Source: Dermanyssus gallinae (lineage: Eukaryota > Arthropoda > Arachnida > Mesostigmata > Dermanyssidae). From it: a DNA stretch of 64,000 bases. The stretch covers positions 186,001 through 250,000 of the forward strand of contig QVRM01005654.1 of the NCBI GenBank assembly GCA_003439945.1, written 5' to 3'. The notes beneath the pieces are model-generated. The model was not told where the DNA came from. It was given only the letters and a program-made list of their open reading frames with translations, and searched no databases. The first letter of the stretch is position 1, and every line of letters begins with the position of its first letter. The position numbers and the translations under genes were made by a program. This document shows positions 10,821 through 22,284 of this stretch, piece by piece.

Positions 10821-10843
10821 ACACGTTCACACCTCACAATTGT
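10821..10843 (+). promoter_or_regulatory. E1 3' UTR conserved motif
   Basis: ACACGTTC, six bases, then CACAATTGT, 30 bases after the ORF2 stop and just before the (AAT)n tail. The same bipartite motif is in the 3' UTRs of E2, E3 and E4. It may be an RNA signal recognised by the element RT. Confidence 0.5.
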
Positions 10844-10850
10844 AACATTT

Positions 10851-10882
10851 AAATAATAATAATAATAATAATAATAATATTA

Positions 10883-10942
<60 letters not shown>
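10851..10942. repeat. (AAT)n/(TTA)n junction between E1 and E2
   Basis: E1 ends in (AAT)n to about 10879, and a (TTA)n tract, the 3' tail of the minus-strand E2, starts directly after. The two elements are tail to tail, and the tract forms a long AT-only palindrome. Confidence 0.9.
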
Positions 10943-10943
<1 letters not shown>

Positions 10944-13900
10944 TATTTATTTAATATGTCTTAAAGCAATACAGTTGTGAGGTGTGAATGTGTATCCTCA
11001 TTATTTTATAGTTTCTTTTTTGCTATCGTCAGCCCATCGCACCTAATATCGACGCGGTGTTTCCTCTGCAAACTGCCAATGAAAGCAGCTGCCTCAGAAA
11101 GTCGCCTTCGCGTGCATCTCCGGTGTTTGCTTGTATTCGATCACTTAAGTCTTTAATAAATGGCCTTGTTCTTCTGCTGACTGGGCCTATTGTCTCCATT
11201 GCAATCGGCACGAAATTGTATCTAGACTCTAACTCTGTGTATTTACGCCACTTCTCTTTCTCTGCGTGTTCGGCCACCCATCCCGCCTCGGTAGCGCTGT
11301 GGCACACATAAGACGGTGCGGCTGTGCAGGAAACTGTCGCATCCCAAACCAGGCATTTGCCTTTTTTCCACGGCGGAATAGTGACACCGTCAGGCCTTTT
11401 ATCGTCATGAAGTCCTAGTCTGGGTTCCAGCATGCTAGGTATTCCCGCCCTCCGGAGAGCTCTTTGAATCACTGCATTTATTTCTGTGTGCCTGGAAGCC
11501 CGTGGCTCTTGATGCAGCTCAACGGGTGGAGGCCATTCTTCTCTACTGGTTTTCCACAGGCCTTGCAAATGTGTGGTTCGCATATCGACCCGCCGATTCT
11601 GAGAGCCGACACCATGCGGAATGAGAGGTTGTCCAGCATGGTGCCGAGCTGTGGCGACGGGAGAGCCCTAAGGAATCCACCGCTGAAGGTGTCTCGTGCG
11701 GCCAAGAAGACTGCCTTCTTCGTAGAAGACTCAAGGCTTTCGGTGATCTCACGGGCTATCACTTTACATCTGTAGTTATCAAGCACTCTCTGCGTTACAC
11801 GTTTCTCCCAAGGACCTGGATCCAACTTCAGCTTGACAGGCGACTCCTGCTCCTGCTTAGCTATGTGCAGCCGGTGGTGAGCACTCGGGTCGACTAGCGC
11901 CTCTGCCAGCGGGCTGAATTCTAGCACAGACGCTGCGTAACATATGGGTGCCAATTCTACTGCTTATCGAACACCCAGTCCACCTTCTCTTATGGGGAGG
12001 CTTGCTCTTCGCCACGTATCGTTAGTGAAATCGATGTTAAGGACTTCACTCAGTATGTCTCTCGTAGAGTCGTCATACGCTTGCAGGGCGTCGGGACATT
12101 GGCTTGTCGGTGAGGTGCGCAATGTGTAGTTAAATTTCGGGGAACCTAAACTATATCTCCAAAGACATAGTGCAGCTTGTGAGTGCATGGCCAACAAACG
12201 AGGCCGTGTCTGCAGCAACGCCCGGCGTTTTTCTGTTAAGGTCTTGTAAATACTTTGTGGACTAAGTGGAGCCCGAGGAACTTTTAACTCGGCCGGGTTA
12301 ACTTGCTTACAGCCTGGTAGAACGGCAGCAATGGTTTTGCGTGCTTCGTCTCGTTCCTGGGTGTCCCCCTAACGGTTATAACTTCGCACTAGGAAAGATT
12401 GAAGATTGTACCTCCTTCATTTGCAAACTCTATTACTTTAAGTATGTCAGCGGCCACCACTTCTGCCGGTCCTCCTAATGTACCATCATCCAGGTACCAG
12501 ATGTTTAATGGGCTTCTCATTCGTGCCACTAGACTGGAGATTCCCAGACTGAACAAGGCGGGGCCTAGTGGGTCCCCTTGTTGCACTCCATTTGTTGATT
12601 TAAGTGGCTCTTTGTCACACCAGGATAGAAGTGACGGGTCCTTGTAGCATTGCCATACAAGTGGAAAGAGTTCCGGTACGTGTAGTCTTATTTCTTCTAA
12701 TATTACGTCGCGTCGTATTGTGTTAAAAGCATTGCTAAAATCTAGCTTCACTAAAACCCGCACAGGACCGTCTGTTTCGATGTATGCTTGTACAGCGTGA
12801 ACGGCTGCCTCCGCGCCTCCTTTTATAGAAACCCCTACTTGCCTTGGTCCTGAAGCTTTTGTTATGGATCCCTTACTGATCGCAATGGCCACCTTTGCTA
12901 CAAGCCTTCGGATTGTAAGGCCACATGCTATAGGTCTGATTGAACCGTCCTTCTTTTTTAGGGCCGTAAGATTTGCCCCGTAAAATGTCGTCAGGCAAGA
13001 AGAAGGCAGGCTGCCGTTTAGTGCCGAGGCCACTAGAGTGCAAACTTCTTTCAGAAGTCTCCCGGATGAGGGTACTGAGTTGTCAAGCATGTCCCGGAGA
13101 TGTCGGGGACGCAGCCCATCTAATCCAGGTCCAGATGCTACGGCGAAATATCGGACGGCGTCAACAATCAATTTATGATATACGGTGTGTCCTCTTGTTG
13201 TTACTGGTGCCTGGAGGGATCCTAGGCGTTCGCTTGCGTCTGCTAATGGAGCGGGGTGCTTCTTTCTTAACTCCTGCTCCGTGTGATCGTTAAATGGTGC
13301 AAAAGAATCGTTCGAAAGAAGGATCCGTGCGGCGGAGCGTACATCACCTTCAGCTAATTTGCGCTCTGCCATCTTCCCCCTATCGTGATCTGTATCAAGT
13401 GATGTGTCGTACTGTATAATGTTACGGTTACACTCGTCTAAGAGACTTGCGAGTGTTTCCACCGCGATTCAGTAACGTTCTTCCTGATTATTTGGCATAA
13501 TGATCGATCATTGTTTCTCAGTGCTGAGATGCGTAGCAAGAGTATTGGCATTATTAGAAGCTTCTCCCAGGACGCGTTGTCTTTCCTTGTGTTGAAGTTG
13601 GAAAGTGCTTCAGCGTATGCTGCGCAGCATATTTCTCTTACTCCTCTGGGTATCACTTTGACTAGTTTAATGTTTCGATGCACCCGGGCCAGGGAACGAA
13701 TTAGCGTAATTGAGTCGAGGGTCGTATCAGATGGCCTGTTTGGGTCGTCTTGTGCCGAAAGCGACGCAGGCGACGACGTGTCTCTCAAGGGTTGACTGAG
13801 TGGAGGCCGGGTATCTGCCGGATGGAGACGTGTCGTATGCATACGCAAGCCCCGGAGTGACCTTAGGGACTTCCTGCATATTTCGCAGGTATATGACTGT

Positions 13901-13976
13901 TGTGATCGTAGTTGGGGTTGATCGGGGTTTGTATGGGCTGAAGGTAGGGAGCTCATGGTTTACTCGTAGTTTTCTG
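10943..13976 (-). mobile_element. E2: RLE-type retrotransposon, 5'-truncated
   Basis: About 3.0 kb on the minus strand, closely related to E1. It contains an almost whole ORF2 and only the last few codons of ORF1 before a (TTA)n tract at its 5' side. The 3' UTR contains the bipartite motif (ACAGTTGTGAGG...ATGTGTA on the plus strand, 10971-10994). Both sides are (TAA)n. Confidence 0.75.
11029..13956 (-). pseudogene. E2 ORF2, zinc finger-RT-RLE polyprotein
   Basis: Start ATG at 13956-13954 overlaps a TGA (ATGA). Order: C2H2 finger CEICRKSLRSLRGLRMH with TTRLH (about residue 25-45); RT in 13462-12389 with GLDGLRPRHLRDML, KKDGSIRPIACGLTI, LDFSNAFNTIRRDV, NGVQQGDPLGPALFS and YLDDGTLGG; thumb in 12370-11964; RLE in 11583-11029 with SRHTEINAVIQRAL, LGLHDDKRPDGVTIPPW and CLVWDATV (PD and D of the nuclease retained), ending LLSLAVCRGNTASILGAMG. 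Frame changes occur near 13450, 12390, 11960 and 11560. It is the best-preserved of the E1/E2 subfamily. Confidence 0.75.
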
Positions 13977-14067
<91 letters not shown>

Positions 14068-14071
14068 TTAA
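13977..14071. repeat. (TTA)n microsatellite, 5' side of E2
   Basis: About 30 TTA units with one interruption near the right end. It sits just upstream, in element orientation, of the truncated 5' end of E2. Confidence 0.9.
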
Positions 14072-14601
14072 TTAGTTAACATTACTATTATAGACATGAT
14101 TATTGCTTTAATATTCCATGACATTATAATTACATTATAACGAACAATAACATTATATGGTAACACTATTTTATTAATTAACATTATTATGTGATACTGC
14201 TGCTGCTTCTCTAGTGATGATAAAGTGGTTGCTCGCGCGATGAGTTGTTGAAATTACTGTTGGCGCCACTTTGTAGATTAGCTGTTCCAACATCCTAATT
14301 TAGCTGAGCAGCCGTTAGAAATCGAATTTAAATGGCAGCGGCGTGCCGCTGGGAGCCTTCGGACCATTACGCGAATGGTTTCGTTTTGCTTCACCATTTC
14401 GTGTGGATCTTAACAGCCTCATGGCTGCTTGAGTCTCTGTCGCATAGTCACACACAGTACACCGAACCGATCACTGAGTTACAGGCATCACTCCGGCATG
14501 TCACTTCCTAGGTTCGCCATCCTGCACACACACGAATAGGCGTGTTTTTTCGGAGCTCGACATGCACACGTCCGCACTGTTTGGCGATGATGATGATTCT
14601 C
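14072..14601. other. No gene recognised between E2 and E3
   Basis: AT-rich sequence to about 14200, then mixed sequence with a small palindrome (CAGCGGCGTGCCGCTG, about 14336-14351) and GAT triplets near 14586. I see no coding homology, tRNA or SINE head. Confidence 0.5.
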
Positions 14602-15689
<1,088 letters not shown>

Positions 15690-15739
15690 TGGTTGCACCG
15701 ACAGAGTACGTGTGAGACCGAGGACCGAGTCTCCAGAAA

Positions 15740-16117
15740 TACAACCGGTACATACTCTGAATTTTCCAGTTCGTCGGAGGGGTCTGGCCTTGGTCCTCTG
15801 ACGCTAACGGATCTCGCGAAGTTTCTGTTGGTACATGTCCTCAGGGACGTCCAGCACTTCAATTATTTGTTCAAACTCCGGCTTACTGTGCTTCGTGAAC
15901 CGCCTATGACCCGTATGCACGCCAGAGAGAATGTAAACGGTGTTCCAAGGTAAAAGGCGGTCACTCGGAAGGCAGCTTCAAGTGCATACGATCCCGAAAA
16001 AAAGGGCCAAATTTCTTGGCAAACCACTTCAAGTTGCATTAGCGCTAGAATGTACGCAAGAATAACGTACATTTTGATCGAGTAGAACTGCATAGCTGCG
16101 GTGGCTGTGTAAAGCAA
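15740..16117 (-). pseudogene. Exon b of the repeat-borne gene, copy P
   Basis: From the ATG near 16096, the frame starts MQFYSIKMYVILAYILAL, a hydrophobic stretch that looks like a signal peptide or membrane segment, followed by MQLEVVCQEIWPFFSG. The better copy at 63350-62832 continues through EFEQIIEVLDVPKDMYQQKL to RRTGKVR, where copies U and V have a splice donor. Here a frame break near residue 60 ends it early. The product is unknown. If translated it would be secreted or membrane-bound. Confidence 0.5.
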
Positions 16118-16139
16118 GCACTAGATTCACTAAAGATAG

Positions 16140-16400
16140 TACAAGAGAACGCGATCAATTTTGGAGTTCAACTGTGTTGGACGGGACTATTTATCTGCTC
16201 GTCGAGGATTCCGGTCATGATGTGTAGGTGCTTTGCGAATACCACGAACGCTTTAGTGCCAACTCGGGGAGAGGAGGTGGCATGGCGGGAATTTCCATAC
16301 GACGATGACCGAGGACCGAGTCTCCCTAAATACAACCGGTACAACGGATCAGCACAATGGCCCATATACGCACCACAGCAAATGTCCTTTGGCTTTCCTT
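16140..16400 (-). repeat. Segment a of MosA, copy P
   Basis: Encodes on the minus strand an open stretch YRLYLGRLGPRSSSYGN ... VFAKHLHIMTGILDEQIN. The segment recurs at 27837-28034, 28440-28616, 29780-29962, 62830-63000 and 63401-63595 and always precedes the leader of exon b or of the SDR capture. I do not recognise the peptide; the conservation may simply reflect recent duplication. Confidence 0.6.
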
Positions 16401-16939
16401 CGGCGTTTAGGACAACACGCCTTTATCTCCGCCCTAGGGAAGCATGACATGTGTGGTGGGACGCAGTAGAACGCTCCCGCTCTACTAAGTCATTCTCACC
16501 GCAGTGGACCAGACTGAAGCCGATGTAAGCCTGCTGAGTGCCCCTTGTGAAGATAGTAGCCATACTGGAATTTAGGACCGCCGGGTGATTCGGCTGCTTA
16601 CTCTAGAAGAGCTCGATCAGCTTTCCGACCTCATGCGGCTAATCTACGATGCATTCGCTGCGTTACAATCTTACCATCTGAATAATGAATTACGATCAAA
16701 GTACATAAATTGTTTACTTTGATTCGTACTACATAGGTATGGTAGTAGCACTAGCGATCTATACTTAAATTAACACCACATGTATACTTACATGCTGGGC
16801 TGTCCTAATGTATCAATTTTGCTATGTTATATACTGTGCGGTACTATCATATGGTATCAGTGTGTTTGTTATGCTACACACTTCGTACCTATAATGCCTA
16901 TGGGACTAAATTAAAGTTTGTATACTCCCTTCAGTCTCG

Positions 16940-17188
16940 TTACAAATCACACAAGCGGTTTTGCAGGTAGTCTGTCTGTAACCAGGTCGTGCCTGTTGGG
17001 GTTGTGAGTTGTGGCAGTGCAACAGTCACAAAATCTCTTCGCAATATTTGTACGACCATATGCGTTGCGGATGGTCTGCTCTTCCACTGCCTACCTGGCG
17101 TATGAGGCGCCGTTTGAATCGCCAGTTGTAGCCGGAAACACCTGAATGCATCCACATACGGTCCCTTTGCCACGGAAACATTACACAA
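16940..17188 (-). CDS. Conserved 82-codon ORF of MosA, copy P
   Basis: The frame reads CNVSVAKGPYVDAFRCFRLQ and continues through APHTPGRQWKSRPSATHM to LQNRLCDL and a stop. It is intact in all three copies (here, 26988-27263 and 61200-61448), with a handful of amino-acid changes. No family is recognised and no start context is convincing. The upstream neighbour is a (TA)n tract in two copies. It could be a fragment of a larger gene captured by MosA. Confidence 0.35.
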   Translation of the reverse strand: MCNVSVAKGPYVDAFRCFRLQLAIQTAPHTPGRQWKSRPSATHMVVQILRRDFVTVALPQLTTPTGTTWLQTDYLQNRLCDL

Positions 17189-17339
17189 TATATTCCGTCA
17201 TCGTTGCAGACAGGTTAGTGTTGTGACTGCATTATGATGGAATTCACTCGTGTTGTCAATGAGGTCGTGGAAGTCAGCGGGGTCCTTAGCTAAATGTGTA
17301 GTTAGAAATGTCATAGAAGTAGGAAATGTTCAGGGAAGA

Positions 17340-17645
17340 AAGCGAGGCCCTGTGATTACCTTAGATAGCAACCCCGCACTCCGAAAGCGTTGTTTCCGCA
17401 AGATGAGAACAACAACCAAAGCGCCAGGTCACGTCGATGCAATCAGTTTTATGTATCCTAATTATCTGCCGTGGAAAGTTGTGCCGATGACTATTGGCCA
17501 ACTAAAAAACACAACTTTCCCGCGAATGCTCGTTTTTTGTGGACAACAAATTAGTTAAGTATGCGGCCAGGGAATTCGATTGAGGTTCAGACGTTTTATC
17601 GGGTGCCGGTGATTACAATAATATTTAGCACTAAGATTACAACAA
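17340..17645 (+). pseudogene. Exon 2 of the U/V gene, antisense in MosA copy P
   Basis: Encodes LRKRCFRKMRTTTKAPGHV, then SFMYPNYLPWKVVPMTIGQL and a broken VDN-LVK end; a base is missing after TTFP, giving an early stop. The 5' half of the exon (LLSWLPRL) is absent. Its orientation is opposite to exon b of the same copy, so MosA cannot express both from one transcript. Confidence 0.6.
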
Positions 17646-17734
17646 TACTATTTGTAATAAGACAATAACATAGGTATGGTAGTAGTTTTCTTAATTAGTG
17701 GTTGGTTCACATCATAGACATCGCATTTCCAGAG

Positions 17735-18311
17735 TTAAGACAGCGGAATTGCCCTTTTACAACGCTGAAGATTATATAGGTCACACGGGCAGCCACAAAG
17801 TTTACATATACACTCCGGGGACATCTCATGAAACTTCTCTCGCGCACAGATCTTCAGATGGAAGCGGTGGACGGCAAGCTGAACACGACAGGCCACTAGC
17901 AAAACGCCTAAGACACACCTTATACGTCGCGAACAAGACGTAGCTGCTACATGCGGGTTATATAGCTTAAACCGAGCTAGATGGCTTAGTGGCAAAGCCT
18001 TTGCCTTGCATTTAAGAGGCCTAGACTCAAAACCCAAACCGGCCACTCTTAAATGGATTTTACTACTTATACCCAAAGAAAAACTAATTCTACGTAAAAA
18101 GTTTGTGCCGACAGCAATATATGCTATCCCTAACCTATCATGTATCGGGCATGACGTATGTACATATACGATAAACAAACAACATAACATAGGTAACAAA
18201 TATAATACGTAAATACATGGATTAGCACTAGACTATTATTGCAACAGCGAGTGCAACATGTTCCAAAAATAAACGATTGCAGTTCATTAAATATGTACAT
18301 CTTGAGCATTC

Positions 18312-18340
<29 letters not shown>
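17735..18340 (-). pseudogene. LINE C-terminal zinc module and 3' UTR, copy P
   Basis: On the minus strand about 17900-17735 encodes EKFHEMSPECICKLCGCPCD then YNLQRCKRAIPLS and stop. This has the spacing of the Cys-rich end of LINE-C and LINE-D (FHEPKENCRCRRCSGPCPLYH). In LINE-C and -D this module follows the RT thumb. Here it is preceded by unrelated sequence including a tRNA-like stretch. The far side (18183-18340) has a possible AATAAA and a (TA)n tract shared with copies Q, R and T. Confidence 0.5.
17962..18062 (+). repeat. tRNA-like (SINE-type) stretch in MosA copy P
   Basis: GATGGCTTAGTGGCAAAGCC contains a good A box (TGGCTTAGTGG). About 35 bases on, GGCCTAGACTC resembles a decayed B box. 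The same stretch is in copies Q (about 26080-26150, minus) and R (about 60320-60400, minus). No tRNA cloverleaf is complete, so it is a tRNA-derived SINE head or an old tRNA pseudogene carried by MosA. Confidence 0.45.

Positions 18341-18350
<10 letters not shown>
18316..18350. repeat. (TA)n microsatellite in copy P
   Basis: A pure TA run located at the same MosA position as 25770-25808, 31555-31574 and 59994-60048, with a different length in each copy. Confidence 0.9.
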
Positions 18351-18352
<2 letters not shown>

Positions 18353-19055
18353 CCAATTACTCGTACTAATGTAACAGGATTGTACAACGTTAATACAATA
18401 CTTCGTTACAGCGTGCGTATGATGAGCATGAGCCAATCGCTAAAAATGATATTACCCATATTTATTAATTCTCATTCAGTGTGATGTACATGCATATATA
18501 ACATTGAACTTTAATAAATCCAAGACACTTGGGCGTCTGCCCTGCAAATTATATGTATCAGGATAAAAGCCAAAGGGCAGAGCTGACTGGCATGTCTCAT
18601 GGTCTATCTACTGTGTAACAGAAACAGGAATGGCGGAATCCGAATCGCAGACAGGATAGGCATTAGATTAATCGGTTTAGGTTGTTCAGGAAAGGCCTAA
18701 AACTACTTTGAGGAACTTTGCTTTCACCGTATCTAGGATGCTAAGCTGCTGCATTGATATTATTTCATACTAGAGCGGGGATGGCATTCAAGCCCTGGCA
18801 TCTATGTTGGAGTTGATTCGCTGCAGGACTTAAACGGCAAATAAAAGGTGCCGCTTAAGTCATCTTGACGGCAAGATAGGTGAGCTTAAACAAAAACTCC
18901 ACTGAAACCCCACGGACAATCAACCTGTGTAAACTTTTAAGCGCTCTACTCAAGTGGAACTTCGTGGTAGTGTAAAGACACTGTCTAGTAGATTCTTGAA
19001 ATGATTGACCCACCTATTGTCGTTTATGAATGGGTTTGGCTTTGGCCAATTTGAC

Positions 19056-19540
19056 AGGAGGAGCCAGGCTTCCCATATGATGACTTCGGCGGAGGCATGG
19101 AGGGAGGCGACGAACTTGTTCGACGCTGTTTTGACACTCAAGACAGCCAAGGAAACGGCCAGGTGGGAGAGGTTTGAGCAGGTCTCTCGGGAGAGTGGTC
19201 GAGACGAGGAGCCGAGGGAGGGGGGAGGGGGTGGGGAGCAGCCAGACCCTCATGGTCTCGACGCACCCTCACAGGACGGATTACAAAATGGCATCCCCCT
19301 ATCCAACCGCAGGTAGACATGCGGGATGATAGTCAGGGATAGAGCTGATTGAAGGAGAACGGCAGAGACGCCTCTCCCACGGCTTCGATGTAATGCCAAA
19401 GTAATCACGAGCCTGGGGGGGTGGGGAGGAATCCGGGTTTAGTGAGTTTGCGAGTCTCACACTAGTCACGCAGGCTGCCAGTGGCGCATGTGCATCATGC
19501 ATTACCGAAACCTCTCAAAAAAAAAAGGAGGAGCCAGGCT
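19056..19540 (+). mobile_element. Poly(A)-tailed retro-insert with 15-bp target duplication, copy P
   Basis: The insert is 19071-19525. It is flanked by AGGAGGAGCCAGGCT at 19056-19070 and 19526-19540 and ends in a run of A. Copies Q (21646-21660) and T (32109-32123) have a single copy of this 15-mer, so they are empty sites; copy R carries the insert at 58842-59295. The 5' part encodes SAEAWREATNLFDAVLTLKT and a charged, glycine-rich end (LSNRR stop), which looks like the tail of a LINE ORF2 or of a processed transcript. The source is not identified. Confidence 0.75.
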
Positions 19541-20331
19541 TTCTTGGCACTAATGTCTATTACGTGTATTCACTGATGTTGCTCATAGCACTGTTTTTGT
19601 CTTTCGCTTAATAGTTTTGAATGCGCACCTCAATAGTGCAAATTAATACAGTTTATGTGAGCTAATGTCTGTGCAGCTACAAATGACACACTTCACCGCT
19701 TTACATTATGGGTTACAAAACGTTGTGCCTTTATATTTTCATGTTTATATTTGTATTTGCGGATCTCTATATAGCTAATGGTATGGCTTTCTCACTAGTA
19801 TTCATATCACCGCCACTTTGCATCAGCTCTACTGTTTACACTAAAGACCCGGTAGGTGCGATGCTTGCATGGGCGCGAGTACGACTTTCGGTACGCGGAA
19901 GATGTTTCCCGAATGGAGTGTACTACAATTAGCGCCTGCAACGTCAAGGACAACACAGCACCAACTGCGCTAGAATCATACCAACTTGTGAGCCAGCCTT
20001 ACCTGTATGTACTGTGTTGGCTGACACTGTCCTTTAGGTCGCGGTCTGCATCTGTACCGACTATATTGTGTTTTTCTGTTTCAAAGTACAAAGTCTTGTG
20101 CATTCTCCAAGTCTTAAATTACAGCGATTACGTTCTTTTTTTAAGAATAATACACCACCTTCCAGTACTGTTAATTATATTACATTACATGTGTTCATTA
20201 GGTCTCGAAAAAGACATTCGTTTCCATTAATCCCGAACATATGAAGGATATAATGTATAGACGCTAGCTTAACACCCAGAGAAGTAAACTCTAAAAAAAA
20301 TTCTACAGAAGCATCACTTAATATACGACTA

Positions 20332-20480
20332 TCACGTATTTTCAGGGGCCTGCCGAACTTCTTTCCATTTGAACTTCACAGCCTTTGTCTTCGACACGCA
20401 AATCATTAAACCGTTGTGCTCTCTGTATGTCTCCAGCGTCAGATGTCTCATCAGAGACATTTTTAGATCCATAAACACTC

Positions 20481-20524
<44 letters not shown>

Positions 20525-20835
20525 AGGTAATCCTCATAAAGATTAAAGATTTATGCGAACACAGGAAGGACTGAGAATAGGAGCGGGCAAAGACTTTCAC
20601 TCTCAAGATAGCTGCTGCTCTGCAGGAAATATCGGTATGCCTGAATCTGTCGTGGGCCCACGCCCGGAGCGACTACCTTCTCCATGACGATCTTCCTGCA
20701 AGCAGTTTGAAACGCCGCCTTGTAGTCTACAAATACAGCGTACAATGCTTGGTGCTCGAAGGTGACCGAGTATTTCACGTCGTCTAAAAGTTTCGAACAT
20801 CTCGCGAACCGCCCGGAGACATGATAAAATCGCAT
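20332..20835 (-). pseudogene. Degraded LINE RT fragments in MosA copy P
   Basis: Minus-strand pieces: 20835-20551 reads ALYAVFVDYKAAFQTACRK and VAPGVGPRQIQAYRYF (RT palm motif A and following helix). After a (TA)n tract, 20460-20332 reads LETYREHNGLMICVSKTK then AVKFKW (motifs D/E). The YADD block is lost, replaced by the (TA)n tract at 20484-20520. The wording is close to LINE-C (NGLIVNVSKTKAVKF), so it derives from the same LINE family. Equivalent fragments are at 34200-33700 and 56236-56700. Confidence 0.65.
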
Positions 20836-22258
20836 AGATGTAGTTTACCTTTGCAATAGCTCGCCAAGACTATGGATAAAGCATTCTGATCAGGTTGCTG
20901 AAATGTCACCTGTTTCTAAGCACTAGTTTAATAGTGCCGTCCGAAGGAGGTATTGGAGAAGAGCCGCCTTTATATGTTTATTCCAGACGAGGTCGGGTCC
21001 GACGGCCTCTTTAATCTGCAATCTTTCAACCGCACTTTGAACTTTCATAAGAGGTAATGGACCATCTATCTTTTGGGATCAGTGTCAGCCAACACAGTAC
21101 ATACAGGTAAGGCTGGCTCACAAGAGTTAGGTTTGCAGACCGAGAACGATTGTACAGAAGAAACATATATAAGTTGGTATGATTCTAGCGCAGTTGGTGC
21201 TGTATTGTCCTTAACGTTGCAGCCGATAATTGTAGTACACTCCATTCGGGAAACATCTTTAGCGTACCGAAAGTCGTACTCGCGCCCATGCAAGCATCGC
21301 ACCTACCGGGTCTTTAGTGTAAACAGTAGAGCTGATGCAAAGTGGCGGTGATATGAATACTAGTGAGAAAGCCATACCATTTGCTATATATATTAGCTAT
21401 CTATATATATGCAATATAGAGATCCGCAAATACAAATATAAACATGAAAATATAAAGGCACAACGTTTATTAACCCATAATGTAAAGCGGTGAAATGTGT
21501 CATTTGTAGCTGCACAGGTTTTAGCTCACATAAACTGTATTAATTTGCACTAATGAGGTGCGCATTCAAAACTATTAAGCGGAAGAGAAAAACAGTGCTA
21601 TGAGCAACATCAGTGAGTACACGTAATAGACATTAGTGCCAAGAAAGCCTGGCTCCTCCTGTCAAATTGGCCAAAGCCAAACCCATTCATAAACGACAAT
21701 AGCTGGGTCAATCATTTCAAGAATCTACTAGACAGTGTCTTTACAGTACCACGAAGTTCCACTTGACTAGAGCGCTTAAAAGTTTACACAGGTTGATTGT
21801 CCGTGGGGTTCCAGTGGAGTTTTTGTCTGAGCTCACCTATCTTGCCGTCAAGATGACTTAAGCGGCACCTTATTTGCCGTTTAAATCATGCAGCGAATCA
21901 ACTCCAACATAGATGCCAGGGCTTGAATGCCATCCCGCTCTAGTATGAAATAATATCAATGCAGCAGCTTAGCATCCTAGATACGGTGAAAGCAAAGTTC
22001 CTCAAGGTAGTTTTAGGCCTTTCCTGAACAACCTAAACCGATGAATCTAATGCCTGTCCTGTCTGCGATTCGGATTCCGCCATTCCTGTTTCTGTTACAC
22101 AGTAGATAGACCATGAGACATGCCAGTCAGCTCTGGCCCTTTGGCTTTTATCCTGATACATATAACTTGCAGGGCAGACGCGCAAAGTGTCTTGGATTTA
22201 TTAAAGTCCAATGTAACATTTATTTATATAAGTTTGTTATGTTAGCACTTTGGAGTGG

Positions 22259-22282
22259 ACAATTGTCTCCGTGCGAACGTGT
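22259..22282 (-). promoter_or_regulatory. E4 3' UTR conserved motif
   Basis: On the minus strand, two bases after the stop: ACACGTTC, seven bases, then GACAATTGT, as in E1-E3. Confidence 0.5.
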
Positions 22283-22284
22283 GA

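Larger units (their letters stand above)
6029..10880 (+). mobile_element. E1: two-ORF non-LTR retrotransposon with RLE endonuclease
   Basis: About 4.85 kb bounded by (AAT)n on both sides. After roughly 480 bases of leader it has a gag-like ORF1 (6510-7862) and an ORF2 (7859-10791) with C2H2 finger, RT and restriction-like endonuclease. A short 3' UTR ends in (AAT)n. No APE endonuclease is present. R2- and R4-like elements of animals are normally described with a single ORF, so the ORF1 is notable. Frameshifts and stops show this copy is dead. Confidence 0.75.
15705..21076 (-). repeat. MosA mosaic repeat, copy P
   Basis: About 5.4 kb that matches, in reverse complement, copy R (55985-61915 plus part of S) and copy Q (21077-28440). 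Read in its own orientation (21076 to 15705) it holds: degraded LINE RT pieces, an A+T-rich region, a poly(A) retro-insert, a (TA)n tract, a LINE C-terminal zinc module with an embedded tRNA-like stretch, an antisense copy of the U/V exon 2, an 80-codon conserved ORF, and the exon b/segment a pair. It is therefore a duplicated composite, not one simple transposon. Confidence 0.75.
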
